Assembly (NCBI GenBank): GCA_913062955.1
Contig: CAJXZP010000002.1
Location: 1-64,000, forward strand
Reading direction: 5' to 3'
DNA length: 64,000 bases
Origin: an uncultured Flavobacteriales bacterium
GTDB taxonomy: Bacteria; Bacteroidota; Bacteroidia; Flavobacteriales_G; Salibacteraceae
This document shows positions 9,293 through 18,114 of this stretch, in pieces. The translations under genes and the position numbers were made by a program. Numbering within the stretch: position 1 is the stretch's first letter; every line of letters starts with the position of its first letter. The notes below the pieces were generated by a model that made no database searches, was not told where the DNA came from, and was given only the letters and a program-made list of their open reading frames with translations.

Positions 9293-10366
9293 TTACAGCT
9301 TTTGAAAATAGTTTTGTACTTGTTGAGTGGTTTTTGTTCCCCAATCCTCACTTGGCGTTTTATACCAATCTATGGTCCAGGATATGGTATCCTGGGCATT
9401 TAGTTTTGGTGCCCAGTTCAGGCTAGTTTTTGCCTTTGTGATATCTAACTTTAGTAATCCCGCTTCGTGCAATTGCCCCTCCTTTTGCTGAACCTCATAC
9501 GTTCCGCTACCCCAGGTTTCAATACTGATTTTTATCAGCTCCTCTACCGTCAATTCATTTTCTGGTTCCGGACCAAAATTATACGCATCCGCAAATTTTA
9601 CAGGGTCTTTTGCCATCTTAGCTCCAAGTAATAAATAGCCATACAATGGATCCAATACATGTTGCCATGGGCGAACGGCTCCTGGGTTTCTTAAAATAAG
9701 CTTTTCGTTCATACCTAAGGCCCTAGCCAAATCTGGAATAATTCGAGATTCATTCCAATCTCCTCCACCAATAACGTTTCCGCTGCGTACCGTACTCATG
9801 GATTTTTGATGCTCTGAATACTTTTTTGGATTGAAAAAAGACAAACGATAAGATTGACTTACTATTTCAGCCGCTGCTTTAGAAGCAGAGTAGGGGTCAT
9901 ATCCTCCTTTAGGATCATCTTCTACATAAGGTTCCATCCGTTCCTTGTTTTCGTACACTTTGTCCGTTGTAATGTTTACCATTATGCAGGGTTTAGCAAG
10001 CGCTTTAAAACCTTCCATAACATGAATGGTTCCCATTACGTTCGAGCTCATCGTACCTACTGGATCGGTATACGAAGGAATAACTAAAGCTTGGGCGGCC
10101 ATGTGAATAACGAAATCAGGTTGGAAATCAATTATGGCGTATTTCACCCGTTCTTGATTTCGGATATCACCAATTATGGATTCGCAAATATCATCTCCAT
10201 TAATCTGAAAGTAAAGATCCTTTGAGGTTTCCGGCTTTAATGAAAAACCCATCACTTCCGCTCCCAGTTCTTTTAACATGACTAAAAGCCAACTTCCTTT
10301 AAATCCAGTATGTCCAGTCAAAAAAACTTTCTTACCCGCATATGTTTCTTTAAGTAATTCTAACAT
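9293..10366 (-). CDS. rfbG: CDP-glucose 4,6-dehydratase
   Basis: Converts CDP-glucose to CDP-4-keto-6-deoxyglucose; an extended short-chain dehydrogenase. The NAD-binding motif GHTGFKGSWL follows the N-terminus, and the catalytic YxxxK is in YDPYSASKAAAE. The length from the chosen start is 357 residues, the usual size. The start ATG overlaps the stop of the cytidylyltransferase as TAATG, a translational-coupling arrangement; the ORF-track start 11 codons upstream would overlap by 34 bases and is less likely. It lies second in a three-gene operon for CDP-deoxyhexose synthesis. Confidence 0.92.
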   Translation of the reverse strand: MLELLKETYAGKKVFLTGHTGFKGSWLLVMLKELGAEVMGFSLKPETSKDLYFQINGDDICESIIGDIRNQERVKYAIIDFQPDFVIHMAAQALVIPSYTDPVGTMSSNVMGTIHVMEGFKALAKPCIMVNITTDKVYENKERMEPYVEDDPKGGYDPYSASKAAAEIVSQSYRLSFFNPKKYSEHQKSMSTVRSGNVIGGGDWNESRIIPDLARALGMNEKLILRNPGAVRPWQHVLDPLYGYLLLGAKMAKDPVKFADAYNFGPEPENELTVEELIKISIETWGSGTYEVQQKEGQLHEAGLLKLDITKAKTSLNWAPKLNAQDTISWTIDWYKTPSEDWGTKTTQQVQNYFQKL

Positions 10367-11139
10367 TACCAGTTTTTCCATTTCGGGGTACCTTCCCATA
10401 GATCGTTCAAATCATGATTGTCTCTAAGGGTATCCATACATTTCCAAAACCCGTTGTGCTTGAAAGAAACGAGTTCCCCTTCTTTAGCCAAATCTTCCAA
10501 CGGTTGACGTTCCCACATAATCGCATCCGCATCCTCATGTAAATAATTGAATACTTCTGGTTTCATGATAAAGAATCCGCCATTAATCCAAGCCCCATCT
10601 TCTTTAGGTTTCTCTACAAATTTTTGAACTACATTTTTATTATCTAATTCAATAACTCCAAAACGACTACCAGGTTGTACAATCGCCATGGTACAAATTT
10701 TACCGTGAGCTCTATGGAATTTTAATTCCTCGTCCATATTGATATCACATACTCCGTCACCATAGGTAAGCATAAACTCTTCGTCTCCAATATAGGGTTG
10801 AACTTGTTTAAGTCGTCCAGCAGTCATGGTTTCTAAACCCGTATCTACCAATGTAACGGTAAATGATTCTGATTTGTTTTTGTGTACTTTAATTTGGTTT
10901 GATTCCAAGTCTACAGTCACATCCGCATTATGAAAGTAGTAGTTTAAGAAATACTCCTTAATCATATATCCTTTGTAACCCAGACATACAATAAATTCTT
11001 TATGACCATATGACTCATACATTTTCATGATATGCCATAAAATGGGTTTCCCACCAATTTCAATCATTGGTTTTGGTCTTAAATGAGATTCTTCTGATAT
11101 TCTGGTGCCTTTACCACCTGCAAAAAGTACTACTTTCAT
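10366..11139 (-). CDS. rfbF: Glucose-1-phosphate cytidylyltransferase
   Basis: Makes CDP-glucose from CTP and glucose-1-phosphate, the first committed step to CDP-linked deoxyhexoses. At 257 residues it is normal length. The nucleotidyltransferase signature LFAGGKGTRISEESHLRPKP is at residues 5-24, the Mg-binding Asp is in MLTYGDGVCD, and the substrate-binding VEKPKEDGAWINGGFF stretch is intact. It heads the operon. A perfect -7 box TATATTTG lies upstream (minus strand, 11183-11176), giving a leader of roughly 30 bases. Confidence 0.93.
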   Translation of the reverse strand: MKVVLFAGGKGTRISEESHLRPKPMIEIGGKPILWHIMKMYESYGHKEFIVCLGYKGYMIKEYFLNYYFHNADVTVDLESNQIKVHKNKSESFTVTLVDTGLETMTAGRLKQVQPYIGDEEFMLTYGDGVCDINMDEELKFHRAHGKICTMAIVQPGSRFGVIELDNKNVVQKFVEKPKEDGAWINGGFFIMKPEVFNYLHEDADAIMWERQPLEDLAKEGELVSFKHNGFWKCMDTLRDNHDLNDLWEGTPKWKNW

Positions 11140-11175
11140 TCTGTTTCTTTATCCTATAAAATAGGCGTTGGTTCG

Positions 11176-11183
11176 CAAATATA
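11176..11183 (-). promoter_or_regulatory. -7 promoter box of the CDP-hexose operon
   Basis: TATATTTG on the minus strand matches the Bacteroidota -7 consensus TAnnTTTG and sits 36 bases upstream of the rfbF ATG. No TTG lies at the ideal -33 distance, so only the -7 half is well supported. Confidence 0.45.
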
Positions 11184-11254
11184 GGTATTGGATACCTAGT
11201 TGTTGTGTGTTTTTTGTCTTTAGATGTTATGAAATATTAAATATGTCATAGAAG

Positions 11255-12304
11255 CTAATTTTTGATGAATCTCATCCATTCTACACCGGTTTCAGATTCG
11301 GCTTTCACGAAGTAGATTCCTGGTGATAACTTGGAAACTTCAATTTGTGGAGCGTTTAATTCAATATTCGGTAGCACCATACTTCCCGAAGAATTCCAAA
11401 TGCTCAATGCTTTTACGGATTTGTTAACGTCAATATTTAAATAACGATCCGTAGGATTCGGATAAACAGTATTAATTAAGTTCTTTTCTACCACATTAAC
11501 GGATAATAGAGGATCATCTATGTATACCACAGATGTTATAATTCCCAATTGTTCCGTTACCGTTAATACGGGGAAACCTTCGTTGGATGCATACCATTCG
11601 TAAGTAACTTCAGTGGAGGGGATTCGTAATCCGAAAGAAGCCAAGTTAATGAATATGGTATCTGATTTTACCGTAGTTGTTTTTACTCTTAAAGTTTGAA
11701 AGGTTCCTCCTGGAGTAATCAGGATTCCCCAACCATCCACTTCGTAAGTTAACGTGCCTTCTTGGCCCAAAGTACCTAGTGCGGGTATGATCATTTCATA
11801 ATCGTACGTATCCGTGTTTTGATCGCCATAAGTAATGGGGAGGTATAGTTTTATTTTGGTATCGTTATACTTGGTAGGTAATGGAGCGCCCGATATGGTT
11901 GTACCAATTCCCACTTCTGACCAACTGGAGATTTCTGTTTTTGAAAATAAATAATTATTGGTCATGGTAATAAAACCGGCAAGATCAATATCATCGGTAA
12001 GTTTAGCCTCCGTTGCGAGGTAATTAGGATTAAGGGGGTTGTTAAATTGGAATTGGTAGAAAATGGGTGTTTGAGAAACGGTATTATAAATTAAAGTGTC
12101 ATTACTATTTCGTTGCAAATCACTGTAATCCCAAGTCATATTTGGTCCTGTTATCGAAACATCCATGGAACTACTAGTACCTGTTGATCGTGCATATTCT
12201 TGCCCTGGTTGAGGTATATCGTCCATATCGATTGTGATTTGAGAGAACCCCGAAATAGAGAAAAGAATCAATGTACTAAGTATAAGTTTTTTCATGATTT
12301 TCAT
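11255..12304 (-). CDS. Secreted protein of unknown function with T9SS type A sorting domain
   Basis: A 349-residue exported protein. A signal peptide (KKLILSTLILFSISGFSQ) is followed by a beta-rich domain of about 230 residues that I cannot assign to an enzyme family. ITGPNMTWDYSDL and WYASNEGFPVLTV are typical of uncharacterised Bacteroidota surface proteins. The C-terminus VYPNPTDRYLNIDV...GIYFVKAESETGVEWMRFIKN is a type A T9SS signal. Start may be the first ATG or the one three codons later; both keep the signal peptide. The gene appears monocistronic; the ABC-F gene upstream has its own terminator. Confidence 0.85.
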   Translation of the reverse strand: MKIMKKLILSTLILFSISGFSQITIDMDDIPQPGQEYARSTGTSSSMDVSITGPNMTWDYSDLQRNSNDTLIYNTVSQTPIFYQFQFNNPLNPNYLATEAKLTDDIDLAGFITMTNNYLFSKTEISSWSEVGIGTTISGAPLPTKYNDTKIKLYLPITYGDQNTDTYDYEMIIPALGTLGQEGTLTYEVDGWGILITPGGTFQTLRVKTTTVKSDTIFINLASFGLRIPSTEVTYEWYASNEGFPVLTVTEQLGIITSVVYIDDPLLSVNVVEKNLINTVYPNPTDRYLNIDVNKSVKALSIWNSSGSMVLPNIELNAPQIEVSKLSPGIYFVKAESETGVEWMRFIKN

Positions 12305-12332
12305 TTTCTCAAATGTAGGATTTGTAGGGCAT

Positions 12333-12367
12333 AAAAAAAACCGTTTTGATTAGGGCAAAACGGTTTT
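12333..12367 (-). terminator. Rho-independent terminator downstream of the ABC-F gene
   Basis: A 12-bp perfect stem, AAAACCGTTTTG with CAAAACGGTTTT, closes a 7-base loop. On the minus strand it is followed by a run of U (eight A on the plus strand). Confidence 0.85.
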
Positions 12368-12377
12368 AATATTAAGA

Positions 12378-12403
12378 GATGTAAAGGCTCCCCCCTTTAC
12401 ATC
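12378..12403 (-). other. Extra 10-bp hairpin in the ABC-F 3' untranslated region
   Basis: GATGTAAAGG pairs perfectly with CCTTTACATC around a six-base loop that is C-rich on the plus strand and G-rich on the minus strand. It lies between the ABC-F stop and the terminator hairpin and has no T tract of its own, so it is not a second simple terminator. Function unknown. Confidence 0.5.
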
Positions 12404-12468
12404 TGTTATCGCATATAGTGCAAAAATAAACGGAGCATTAATTTCGAGCAATACGTATTTTTACCTGT

Positions 12469-14409
12469 TTATAGTTCTTCAAGTTTTAAATTGGTAATTT
12501 CCCATTGGGCCATAACATCTTCCAGTTCTTTTGATTTATCAGAGTGAGTCGTGTAAAGATCTACCGGATTCGTATCTGTAACTGTAGCAATTTTGGACTC
12601 CAATTCTGCAATTTCACTTTCTAAGCTATCAATTTTCTTTTCGTGACGCTGAACCTCTTTATTTAGCTTTCTACGTAAATTATCCGTTTCCTTTTTTTGC
12701 TGATAAGATTCTTTGTTACTGGATCCCTTTATCTTGGTTTCCTTTTCTGCTTTTAAAGATTTCTTTTTTCCCGAGGTTTCAAACTCTCTAAAATTTTCCG
12801 ATTGATGTTTGTTTAGGAAATCGTTAATTGGACCCAAGTATTCTTGTACTTTTCCGTTAATAAACTCAAAAGTTTTATCGGTTAATCCATTTAAGAAATC
12901 TCTGTCGTGAGAAACCACCACTAAGGTACCATTGTATTCTAATAATGCCTTTTTCAACATTTCTTTAGAGGCAATATCCAAGTGATTGGTCGGTTCATCC
13001 ATAACCAATAGGTTGCGAGAAACCAATAACATTTTAGCCAGAGCTAAACGTGATTTTTCTCCCCCAGATAAAACCTTAACCTTTTTATCCATATCGTCCT
13101 CCTTAAAAAGGAAGGTGCCTAACAAACCACGCATCCTAGAAGGATTAGTCCATTCGTTAGTCGCAATATCCTCAATGGTTTGGAGAACTGTGATATTGGT
13201 GTTCAGAGTATTTTCTTGTACCTGAGCGTAATAATTCATTTCTACGTTATGACCTAAGGTGATAGTCCCTTCATAGCGCTCATCTTCGGTAAATAGTTTA
13301 AGGAATGTAGATTTTCCCATGCCATTTTGACCTACTAAGGCAACTTTTTCCCCTCTATTTATCTCTAAATTTACATCGGTGAATACGTGGTTAGTTCCAT
13401 AAGACTTAGCCACGTTTTCGGCTTTTAATACCACCTGCCCGGCTCGTTTAGCTTCGGGGAAGCTAAATTGAATACTGCTATTATCCACAATATCAATTTC
13501 AATACGGTCTACTTTATCTAGTTGTTTTTGTTTGGATTGTGCCGCCTTTGCTTTTGATGCCTTGGCTTTAAATCGTTCAATAAATCGTTCTTGTTGCTTA
13601 ATATAATCTTGTTGGTTTTTTAGAGTCCTTAATTGCTGTTCAATTCGTTCCTCTCGTAAAACCAAATAATTGGTATAGGCCACTTTGTAATCGAAGGTTT
13701 TACCCATCACAATTTCAATGGTTCTATTGGTTACATTATCTAAGAACATCTTATCGTGAGAAATCATCATGATCGCTCCTTGATAAGTCGATAAATATTC
13801 CTCTAACCAAATGATAGCTTCTATATCCAAGTGGTTGGTCGGCTCATCTAATAATAGAAGGGTGGGTTGAATTAATAATAGTTTTGCTAACTCCACACGC
13901 ATTTGCCATCCCATACTAAACTGCGTCATTTTCATTTGCAGTTTTTCTCTGGTAAATCCCAGTCCTAGCAATATTTTTTCGGCATTGCTCTCCGGATTCC
14001 CGTGGTCAATGATATCTAAACGTTCATGTTTGATGGTCAAATCATGAATCAAATCAGTATAGGCTTCGCTTTCGTAATCCGTACGGGTTTCTAATTGATG
14101 ATTGATATCTTCAATTTCTTTTTTAAGCGTATTGGCTTCCTCAAATGCACTTAAGGCTTCTTCCAAAACTGTTTTCTCCGATTGAAACGAGAGTTCCTGT
14201 GATAAATACCCCAAGCTTTCGTCTGAGGAAATGGTGACAGAACCAGAATCTAATTTCTGCCGTTTCATGATGACCTTCATTAAGGTAGATTTTCCGGCAC
14301 CGTTTTTTCCTACTAAACCAATGCGATCTCTTGAATTTATTAGGAAGGAGATGTCCTTAAATAAATCCATACCTGAAAATGAAACTGTTATTCCGTTAAT
14401 ACCTATCAC
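12469..14409 (-). CDS. ABC-F family ATPase (ribosome-associated)
   Basis: A 646-residue soluble protein with two ABC ATPase domains and no membrane segment, so an ABC-F protein acting on ribosomes, closest in layout to Uup/YdiF. Domain 1 has Walker A GKNGAGKST near residue 37 and Walker B LLLLDEPTNHLD. Domain 2 has Walker A GQNGMGKST and LSGGEKSR. A charged linker (KAKAAQSKQK) lies between them, and a long coiled coil forms the C-terminal 100 residues. The first signature is FSMGWQMR where FSGGWxMR is usual, a Gly-to-Met change. Whether it protects against an antibiotic cannot be judged. Flanked by an independent terminator. Confidence 0.92.
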   Translation of the reverse strand: MIGINGITVSFSGMDLFKDISFLINSRDRIGLVGKNGAGKSTLMKVIMKRQKLDSGSVTISSDESLGYLSQELSFQSEKTVLEEALSAFEEANTLKKEIEDINHQLETRTDYESEAYTDLIHDLTIKHERLDIIDHGNPESNAEKILLGLGFTREKLQMKMTQFSMGWQMRVELAKLLLIQPTLLLLDEPTNHLDIEAIIWLEEYLSTYQGAIMMISHDKMFLDNVTNRTIEIVMGKTFDYKVAYTNYLVLREERIEQQLRTLKNQQDYIKQQERFIERFKAKASKAKAAQSKQKQLDKVDRIEIDIVDNSSIQFSFPEAKRAGQVVLKAENVAKSYGTNHVFTDVNLEINRGEKVALVGQNGMGKSTFLKLFTEDERYEGTITLGHNVEMNYYAQVQENTLNTNITVLQTIEDIATNEWTNPSRMRGLLGTFLFKEDDMDKKVKVLSGGEKSRLALAKMLLVSRNLLVMDEPTNHLDIASKEMLKKALLEYNGTLVVVSHDRDFLNGLTDKTFEFINGKVQEYLGPINDFLNKHQSENFREFETSGKKKSLKAEKETKIKGSSNKESYQQKKETDNLRRKLNKEVQRHEKKIDSLESEIAELESKIATVTDTNPVDLYTTHSDKSKELEDVMAQWEITNLKLEEL

Positions 14410-14492
14410 GACTATTATTTTAAAAAGTAATTCTTAAGAATTTGCAAATGTAGAAGAAGCATTAGTATTACCTATCAATTGCCTAATTAACT

Positions 14493-14500
14493 TACATTTG
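14493..14500 (+). promoter_or_regulatory. -7 promoter box for the endonuclease I gene
   Basis: TACATTTG matches TAnnTTTG and lies 19 bases before the ATG. The -33 half is not clear (a TTG lies only 11 bases upstream). Confidence 0.4.
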
Positions 14501-14519
14501 CAGCCCTAATTTTTATCAT

Positions 14520-16127
14520 ATGAAAAAGAATTTATTTGCTATTTTATTTTTAATTCCGGTGATGGCTTTTGCTCAACCATTTGATTTCTCGAGCAAAACA
14601 TTTAATTTTCCTTCCGTTGACTATATGGATGTGGATAGTATGAAACTGACCTTAACCAATACAACAGGTTATGATATTTCGGTATCTGGTATCGATTTGT
14701 TTTCAGTGTATGGTACGAAGCCTTTTTATGTAAAGGACTCCGTTTTTAATATGACCGTAGGGAATGCCCATGATGTTTGGATTTATTTTGAACCCGAACA
14801 AAACATATTGCATCAGCTTACAGCGGTGGTGAAAACAGATTTTAGAGGTGATTACTTAGTGACATTAAAAGGGGAAGGACATTTTTCGAACTCCTATTAT
14901 TCGGGGAGTTATAATAAGCATGAACAGGATTTGAAGACCAGTTTAAAGACCATTACCGGCCAAGGATATAATTCGCTTTCTTATAGCGGTGCCCGCGATA
15001 ATATGTATGGATCTATTGATAATGTAGGTGGTGATGTTACCTGTGTATACACAGGTAGGGTAGCTACTTTTAATACACGCCCTGGTGCAAACAGTAACCA
15101 ATTTAACTGTGAACATACTTTTCCTCAAGGGTTTTTTAATCAAAACCTGCCTATGAGAAGTGACATTCACCATTTGTTTTCTACCGATGTGACCTCAAAT
15201 AGTCAGAGAGGAAATTATAAATTTGGAATAGTAACGGGTAACCCTTCTTGGAGTGTAGGTGGGTCTAAAAAGGGAAGTAATGGATCTCAAACCATTTTTG
15301 AACCTAGAGACGCCCAAAAGGGACAGGTGGCCAGAGCTTTATTTTACTTTGTTCTTAGATATCAAGATTATTCAAATCATGTGCAAGGACAAGAGGCTAT
15401 TTTAAGAACATGGTTTGATCAATACCTGCCTACCGCAGCAGATATTCAGAGAAATAATGATATCTATGGTTTGCAAAATAATCGGAATCCCTTTGTGGAT
15501 TACCCGCAATTACTAAAACGAATTCATACGATTTCAGGTACTTCGGTAGCACCATCTAATTCTGGATTGTATGTTTCTCGTACGGCATTGGATATGACCG
15601 GGAAAACCGATAGTACTTTATATACCATTAGTATTGTTAATGTCGGAAATACAGAAGTTACAATGACCGATTTTAGAATCTCAAATACAACTAACTTTGA
15701 TTTTGAAAATGCACAAAGTGACCGTTTATTATTACCTGGTGAGGGATTTGAAATTAGGCTAAGAGTGACACCAACACTAGTAACCAGTGTCAGTGAAGTT
15801 TTAAGTTTTGATACCGATGTATCCGGAATGGCTAGTGTAGATATTCAATTAAATGGTGGATGGACCGATTTAAGTACGACAGACATTTCAAAAAAATCAG
15901 ATGTTGTCATGTTCCCAAATCCAGCACATGATCAAGTTTCCATTTCATGGGAAAACCATACTAATTATGAAGTGCGAATCTTTAACGTAAGAGGTGAAAC
16001 GGTAATTTCAAAATCCGTTTATGCAGGAAGGGAGATTTTAAATTTAAAAGAATTGGCTAAAGGAATGTATATCGTAGAGATTTCAGACGCTAAAGAAGTT
16101 AGACATTCTTCTTTGGTCATTGATTAG
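14520..16127 (+). CDS. Secreted endonuclease I family nuclease with T9SS type A sorting domain
   Basis: A 535-residue exported nuclease. After a signal peptide (ending AFAQ) comes an ASPM/choice-of-anchor-like beta domain to about residue 125. The endonuclease I (EndA/NucM) domain follows at about 130-330, with CEHTFPQGFF, MRSDIHHLFSTD and NSQRGNYKFG holding the His and metal-binding residues. A second beta domain leads to the type A T9SS signal MFPNPAHDQVSISW...GMYIVEISDAKEVRHSSLVID. It probably degrades extracellular DNA or RNA for nutrients. Bidirectional hairpin terminator downstream. Confidence 0.92.
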   Translation: MKKNLFAILFLIPVMAFAQPFDFSSKTFNFPSVDYMDVDSMKLTLTNTTGYDISVSGIDLFSVYGTKPFYVKDSVFNMTVGNAHDVWIYFEPEQNILHQLTAVVKTDFRGDYLVTLKGEGHFSNSYYSGSYNKHEQDLKTSLKTITGQGYNSLSYSGARDNMYGSIDNVGGDVTCVYTGRVATFNTRPGANSNQFNCEHTFPQGFFNQNLPMRSDIHHLFSTDVTSNSQRGNYKFGIVTGNPSWSVGGSKKGSNGSQTIFEPRDAQKGQVARALFYFVLRYQDYSNHVQGQEAILRTWFDQYLPTAADIQRNNDIYGLQNNRNPFVDYPQLLKRIHTISGTSVAPSNSGLYVSRTALDMTGKTDSTLYTISIVNVGNTEVTMTDFRISNTTNFDFENAQSDRLLLPGEGFEIRLRVTPTLVTSVSEVLSFDTDVSGMASVDIQLNGGWTDLSTTDISKKSDVVMFPNPAHDQVSISWENHTNYEVRIFNVRGETVISKSVYAGREILNLKELAKGMYIVEISDAKEVRHSSLVID

Positions 16128-16140
16128 AAAGATGGATCTA

Positions 16141-16183
16141 AAAAAAAATGGTCTTATTTCATAGAAATAAAACCATTTTTTTT
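16141..16183. terminator. Bidirectional terminator between the endonuclease and msrA
   Basis: An A8-TGGT arm pairs with ACCA-T8 and continues through TTATTT/AAATAA, with one C/A mismatch. It has an A run on one side and a T run on the other, so it can serve both convergent genes. Confidence 0.85.
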
Positions 16184-16187
16184 TGTT

Positions 16188-16736
16188 TTATTTTTTGAGT
16201 TTGTCCTCAAATATTTTTTTGAATTTATCCACTTTGGGTTGAATCACCAGTTGACAATAACCCTCATCACCATGTTGGTTAAAGTAATCCGTATGATAAT
16301 CTTCGGAAGGATAGAAAATTTCAAAATTGGTGATTTCAGTGACCATAGGATTGGCATACATACCCGATTCATCTAGTTTTTTCATGAATGAAGTAGCCAT
16401 TTCCTTTTGCTTCTCGGTCGTGAAAAATATGGACGATCGGTATTGCGTTCCCACATCACCACCCTGACGGTTCAAGGTAGTGGGATCATGAACTTTCCAA
16501 AACACTTCCAATAACTCTGTAAAAGAGATCATCTCTGGGTCGAAATCAATTTTGGCAACCTCTGCATGTCCCGTTGTACCCTGGCAAACTTCTCTATAGG
16601 CCGGGTTTTTAATATGACCACCTGAATACCCAGATTTTACCGTGTGAACGCCATTTAATTTTTGAAAAATCGTTTCAATACACCAGAAGCAGCCGGCTCC
16701 TAAAATTGCGGTTTCTAATTTGTTTGTGCCCATCAT
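16188..16736 (-). CDS. msrA: Peptide-methionine (S)-S-oxide reductase
   Basis: Repairs methionine-S-sulfoxide in proteins. The active-site motif GAGCFWC lies near the N-terminus with the catalytic Cys in GCFW. SGYSGGHIKNPAYREVCQGTTGHAEV and the DPTTLNRQGGDVGTQYRS substrate-binding stretch are conserved. The ORF-track start is a TTG; the ATG seven codons later (16736) is preferred and gives 182 residues. No msrB is fused or adjacent. It ends at a shared terminator with the convergent nuclease gene. Confidence 0.95.
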   Translation of the reverse strand: MMGTNKLETAILGAGCFWCIETIFQKLNGVHTVKSGYSGGHIKNPAYREVCQGTTGHAEVAKIDFDPEMISFTELLEVFWKVHDPTTLNRQGGDVGTQYRSSIFFTTEKQKEMATSFMKKLDESGMYANPMVTEITNFEIFYPSEDYHTDYFNQHGDEGYCQLVIQPKVDKFKKIFEDKLKK

Positions 16737-16807
16737 CCTGTTTTTTTGGAATGTCAAAGGTATAATGACCTTGGAATAAAATAGTCATGTAAATTTCAAA
16801 ATTGGTT

Positions 16808-16836
16808 TTGGTATATGGAAGGGGAATCTACCTTTG
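16808..16836 (+). promoter_or_regulatory. Bacteroidota-type promoter of the MOSC-HD gene
   Basis: TTG at 16808-16810 and TACCTTTG at 16829-16836 are separated by 18 bases, close to the -33/-7 arrangement of Bacteroidota sigma factor promoters. The ATG is 18 bases downstream. Confidence 0.6.
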
Positions 16837-16854
16837 TAATACAAATTCATCCAT

Positions 16855-18114
16855 ATGAAAGTTATTTTCACAAATATTTCTCAGTCCCGAACCATTCAAT
16901 TAGGGAAAGAAACCGTAGAAACAGGTATGTACAAAAAGAGTGTTCCCGAAGGTATTTACTTGACAAAAACAGGGGTGAGAAATGATGCTGTGATAGATCG
17001 AAGATACCACGGTGGAGTGGAAAAAGCCTGTTACCTCTACGGGCATAATAACTATGCTCATTTTCAAGATAAATTTCCGGAAGCCCCCTGGGAAATTGGC
17101 ATGTTTGGAGAGAATATTACCTTAGATTTTTTGGATGAATCTAATTTAATGGTAGGATCCATTTATGCGTTAGGGGAAACGGAAATAATGATTTTCGAAC
17201 CCCGACATCCTTGTTCTAAGTTGAATTTTCGTTTTGAATCGAATAAGGCAGTTAAGGAATTTGCTAATTCCCCCTTTCCAGGTGTTTATGTTCAAGTTAT
17301 TAAAGAAGGGTGGGTCCGCCCAAATGATGTAATGATTCAGAAATTCTCAGGAGATGCAATAATGTCAATTACGGATTTGTACCGCGAGAAAATGAAAAAA
17401 TCAATTGATAAAAAAAAGGCTGAAGCTATAAAAGTTACCGCTGCTTTATCGAGTACTTCGGGTAAACAACAGATAATTGAGGCGGCTGAGAAATATGTAC
17501 GTGAACAATTAGACGGGGAAGGCTCTGGACATGACTGGTGGCATATAAAAAGGGTGTTAGATTTATCGGTAACCATTGCATACCAATATCCCAAGGCGGA
17601 TCTATTTGTGATCAAGTTGGGTGCTTTATTACATGATATTGGGGATCATAAGTTTCATAATGGGGATCACACCGTTGGACCAAGACTGGTGCGAGATTGG
17701 CTAAATAAATATTCGGTAGATGAGGTGTCTACTGAAATGATTATTTCAATGGTAAAAGAGATATCCTACAAGGGAGCGGAAGTGGAAACTCCGATGAGTT
17801 CCTTGGAAGGTGAAATAGTTCAAGATGCCGATCGTTTGGATGCCATGGGGGCTATTGGTATTGCTCGAACTTTTGCTTATGGTGGTAATAAGAATAGAGA
17901 GATGCATAACCCAGAACATGCCGTGGAGAATCATGCTGATTTTGAATCTTACAAAAAAACAAACGGACCTACCATTAATCACTTTCATGAAAAACTCCTT
18001 TTGTTAAAGGAGCGCATGAATACGGAATATGGTTTGGACCTAGCAAAAAAACGCCACCAATATATGGTGACGTTTTTAGATCAGTTTTATGCGGAATGGG
18101 ACGGAAAACGCTAA
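16855..18114 (+). CDS. MOSC domain - HD phosphohydrolase fusion protein
   Basis: A 419-residue fusion. Residues 1-165 form a YiiM-type MOSC domain (MGMFGENI-like loop GMFGENITLDF; conserved Cys in EPRHPC at 120), a fold used in molybdenum-cofactor-linked sulfur transfer or N-oxide reduction. Residues about 170-205, SITDLYREKMKK..., look like a degenerate 3-alpha domain. Residues 210-419 are a YedJ-like HD domain with His226, His230, the HD pair at 260-261 (LLHDIGDHKF) and DADRLDAMGAIG. The two halves are in one uninterrupted frame with no sign of a frameshift. Function of the combination is unknown. It overlaps the convergent giant surface gene by four bases. Confidence 0.88.
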   Translation: MKVIFTNISQSRTIQLGKETVETGMYKKSVPEGIYLTKTGVRNDAVIDRRYHGGVEKACYLYGHNNYAHFQDKFPEAPWEIGMFGENITLDFLDESNLMVGSIYALGETEIMIFEPRHPCSKLNFRFESNKAVKEFANSPFPGVYVQVIKEGWVRPNDVMIQKFSGDAIMSITDLYREKMKKSIDKKKAEAIKVTAALSSTSGKQQIIEAAEKYVREQLDGEGSGHDWWHIKRVLDLSVTIAYQYPKADLFVIKLGALLHDIGDHKFHNGDHTVGPRLVRDWLNKYSVDEVSTEMIISMVKEISYKGAEVETPMSSLEGEIVQDADRLDAMGAIGIARTFAYGGNKNREMHNPEHAVENHADFESYKKTNGPTINHFHEKLLLLKERMNTEYGLDLAKKRHQYMVTFLDQFYAEWDGKR

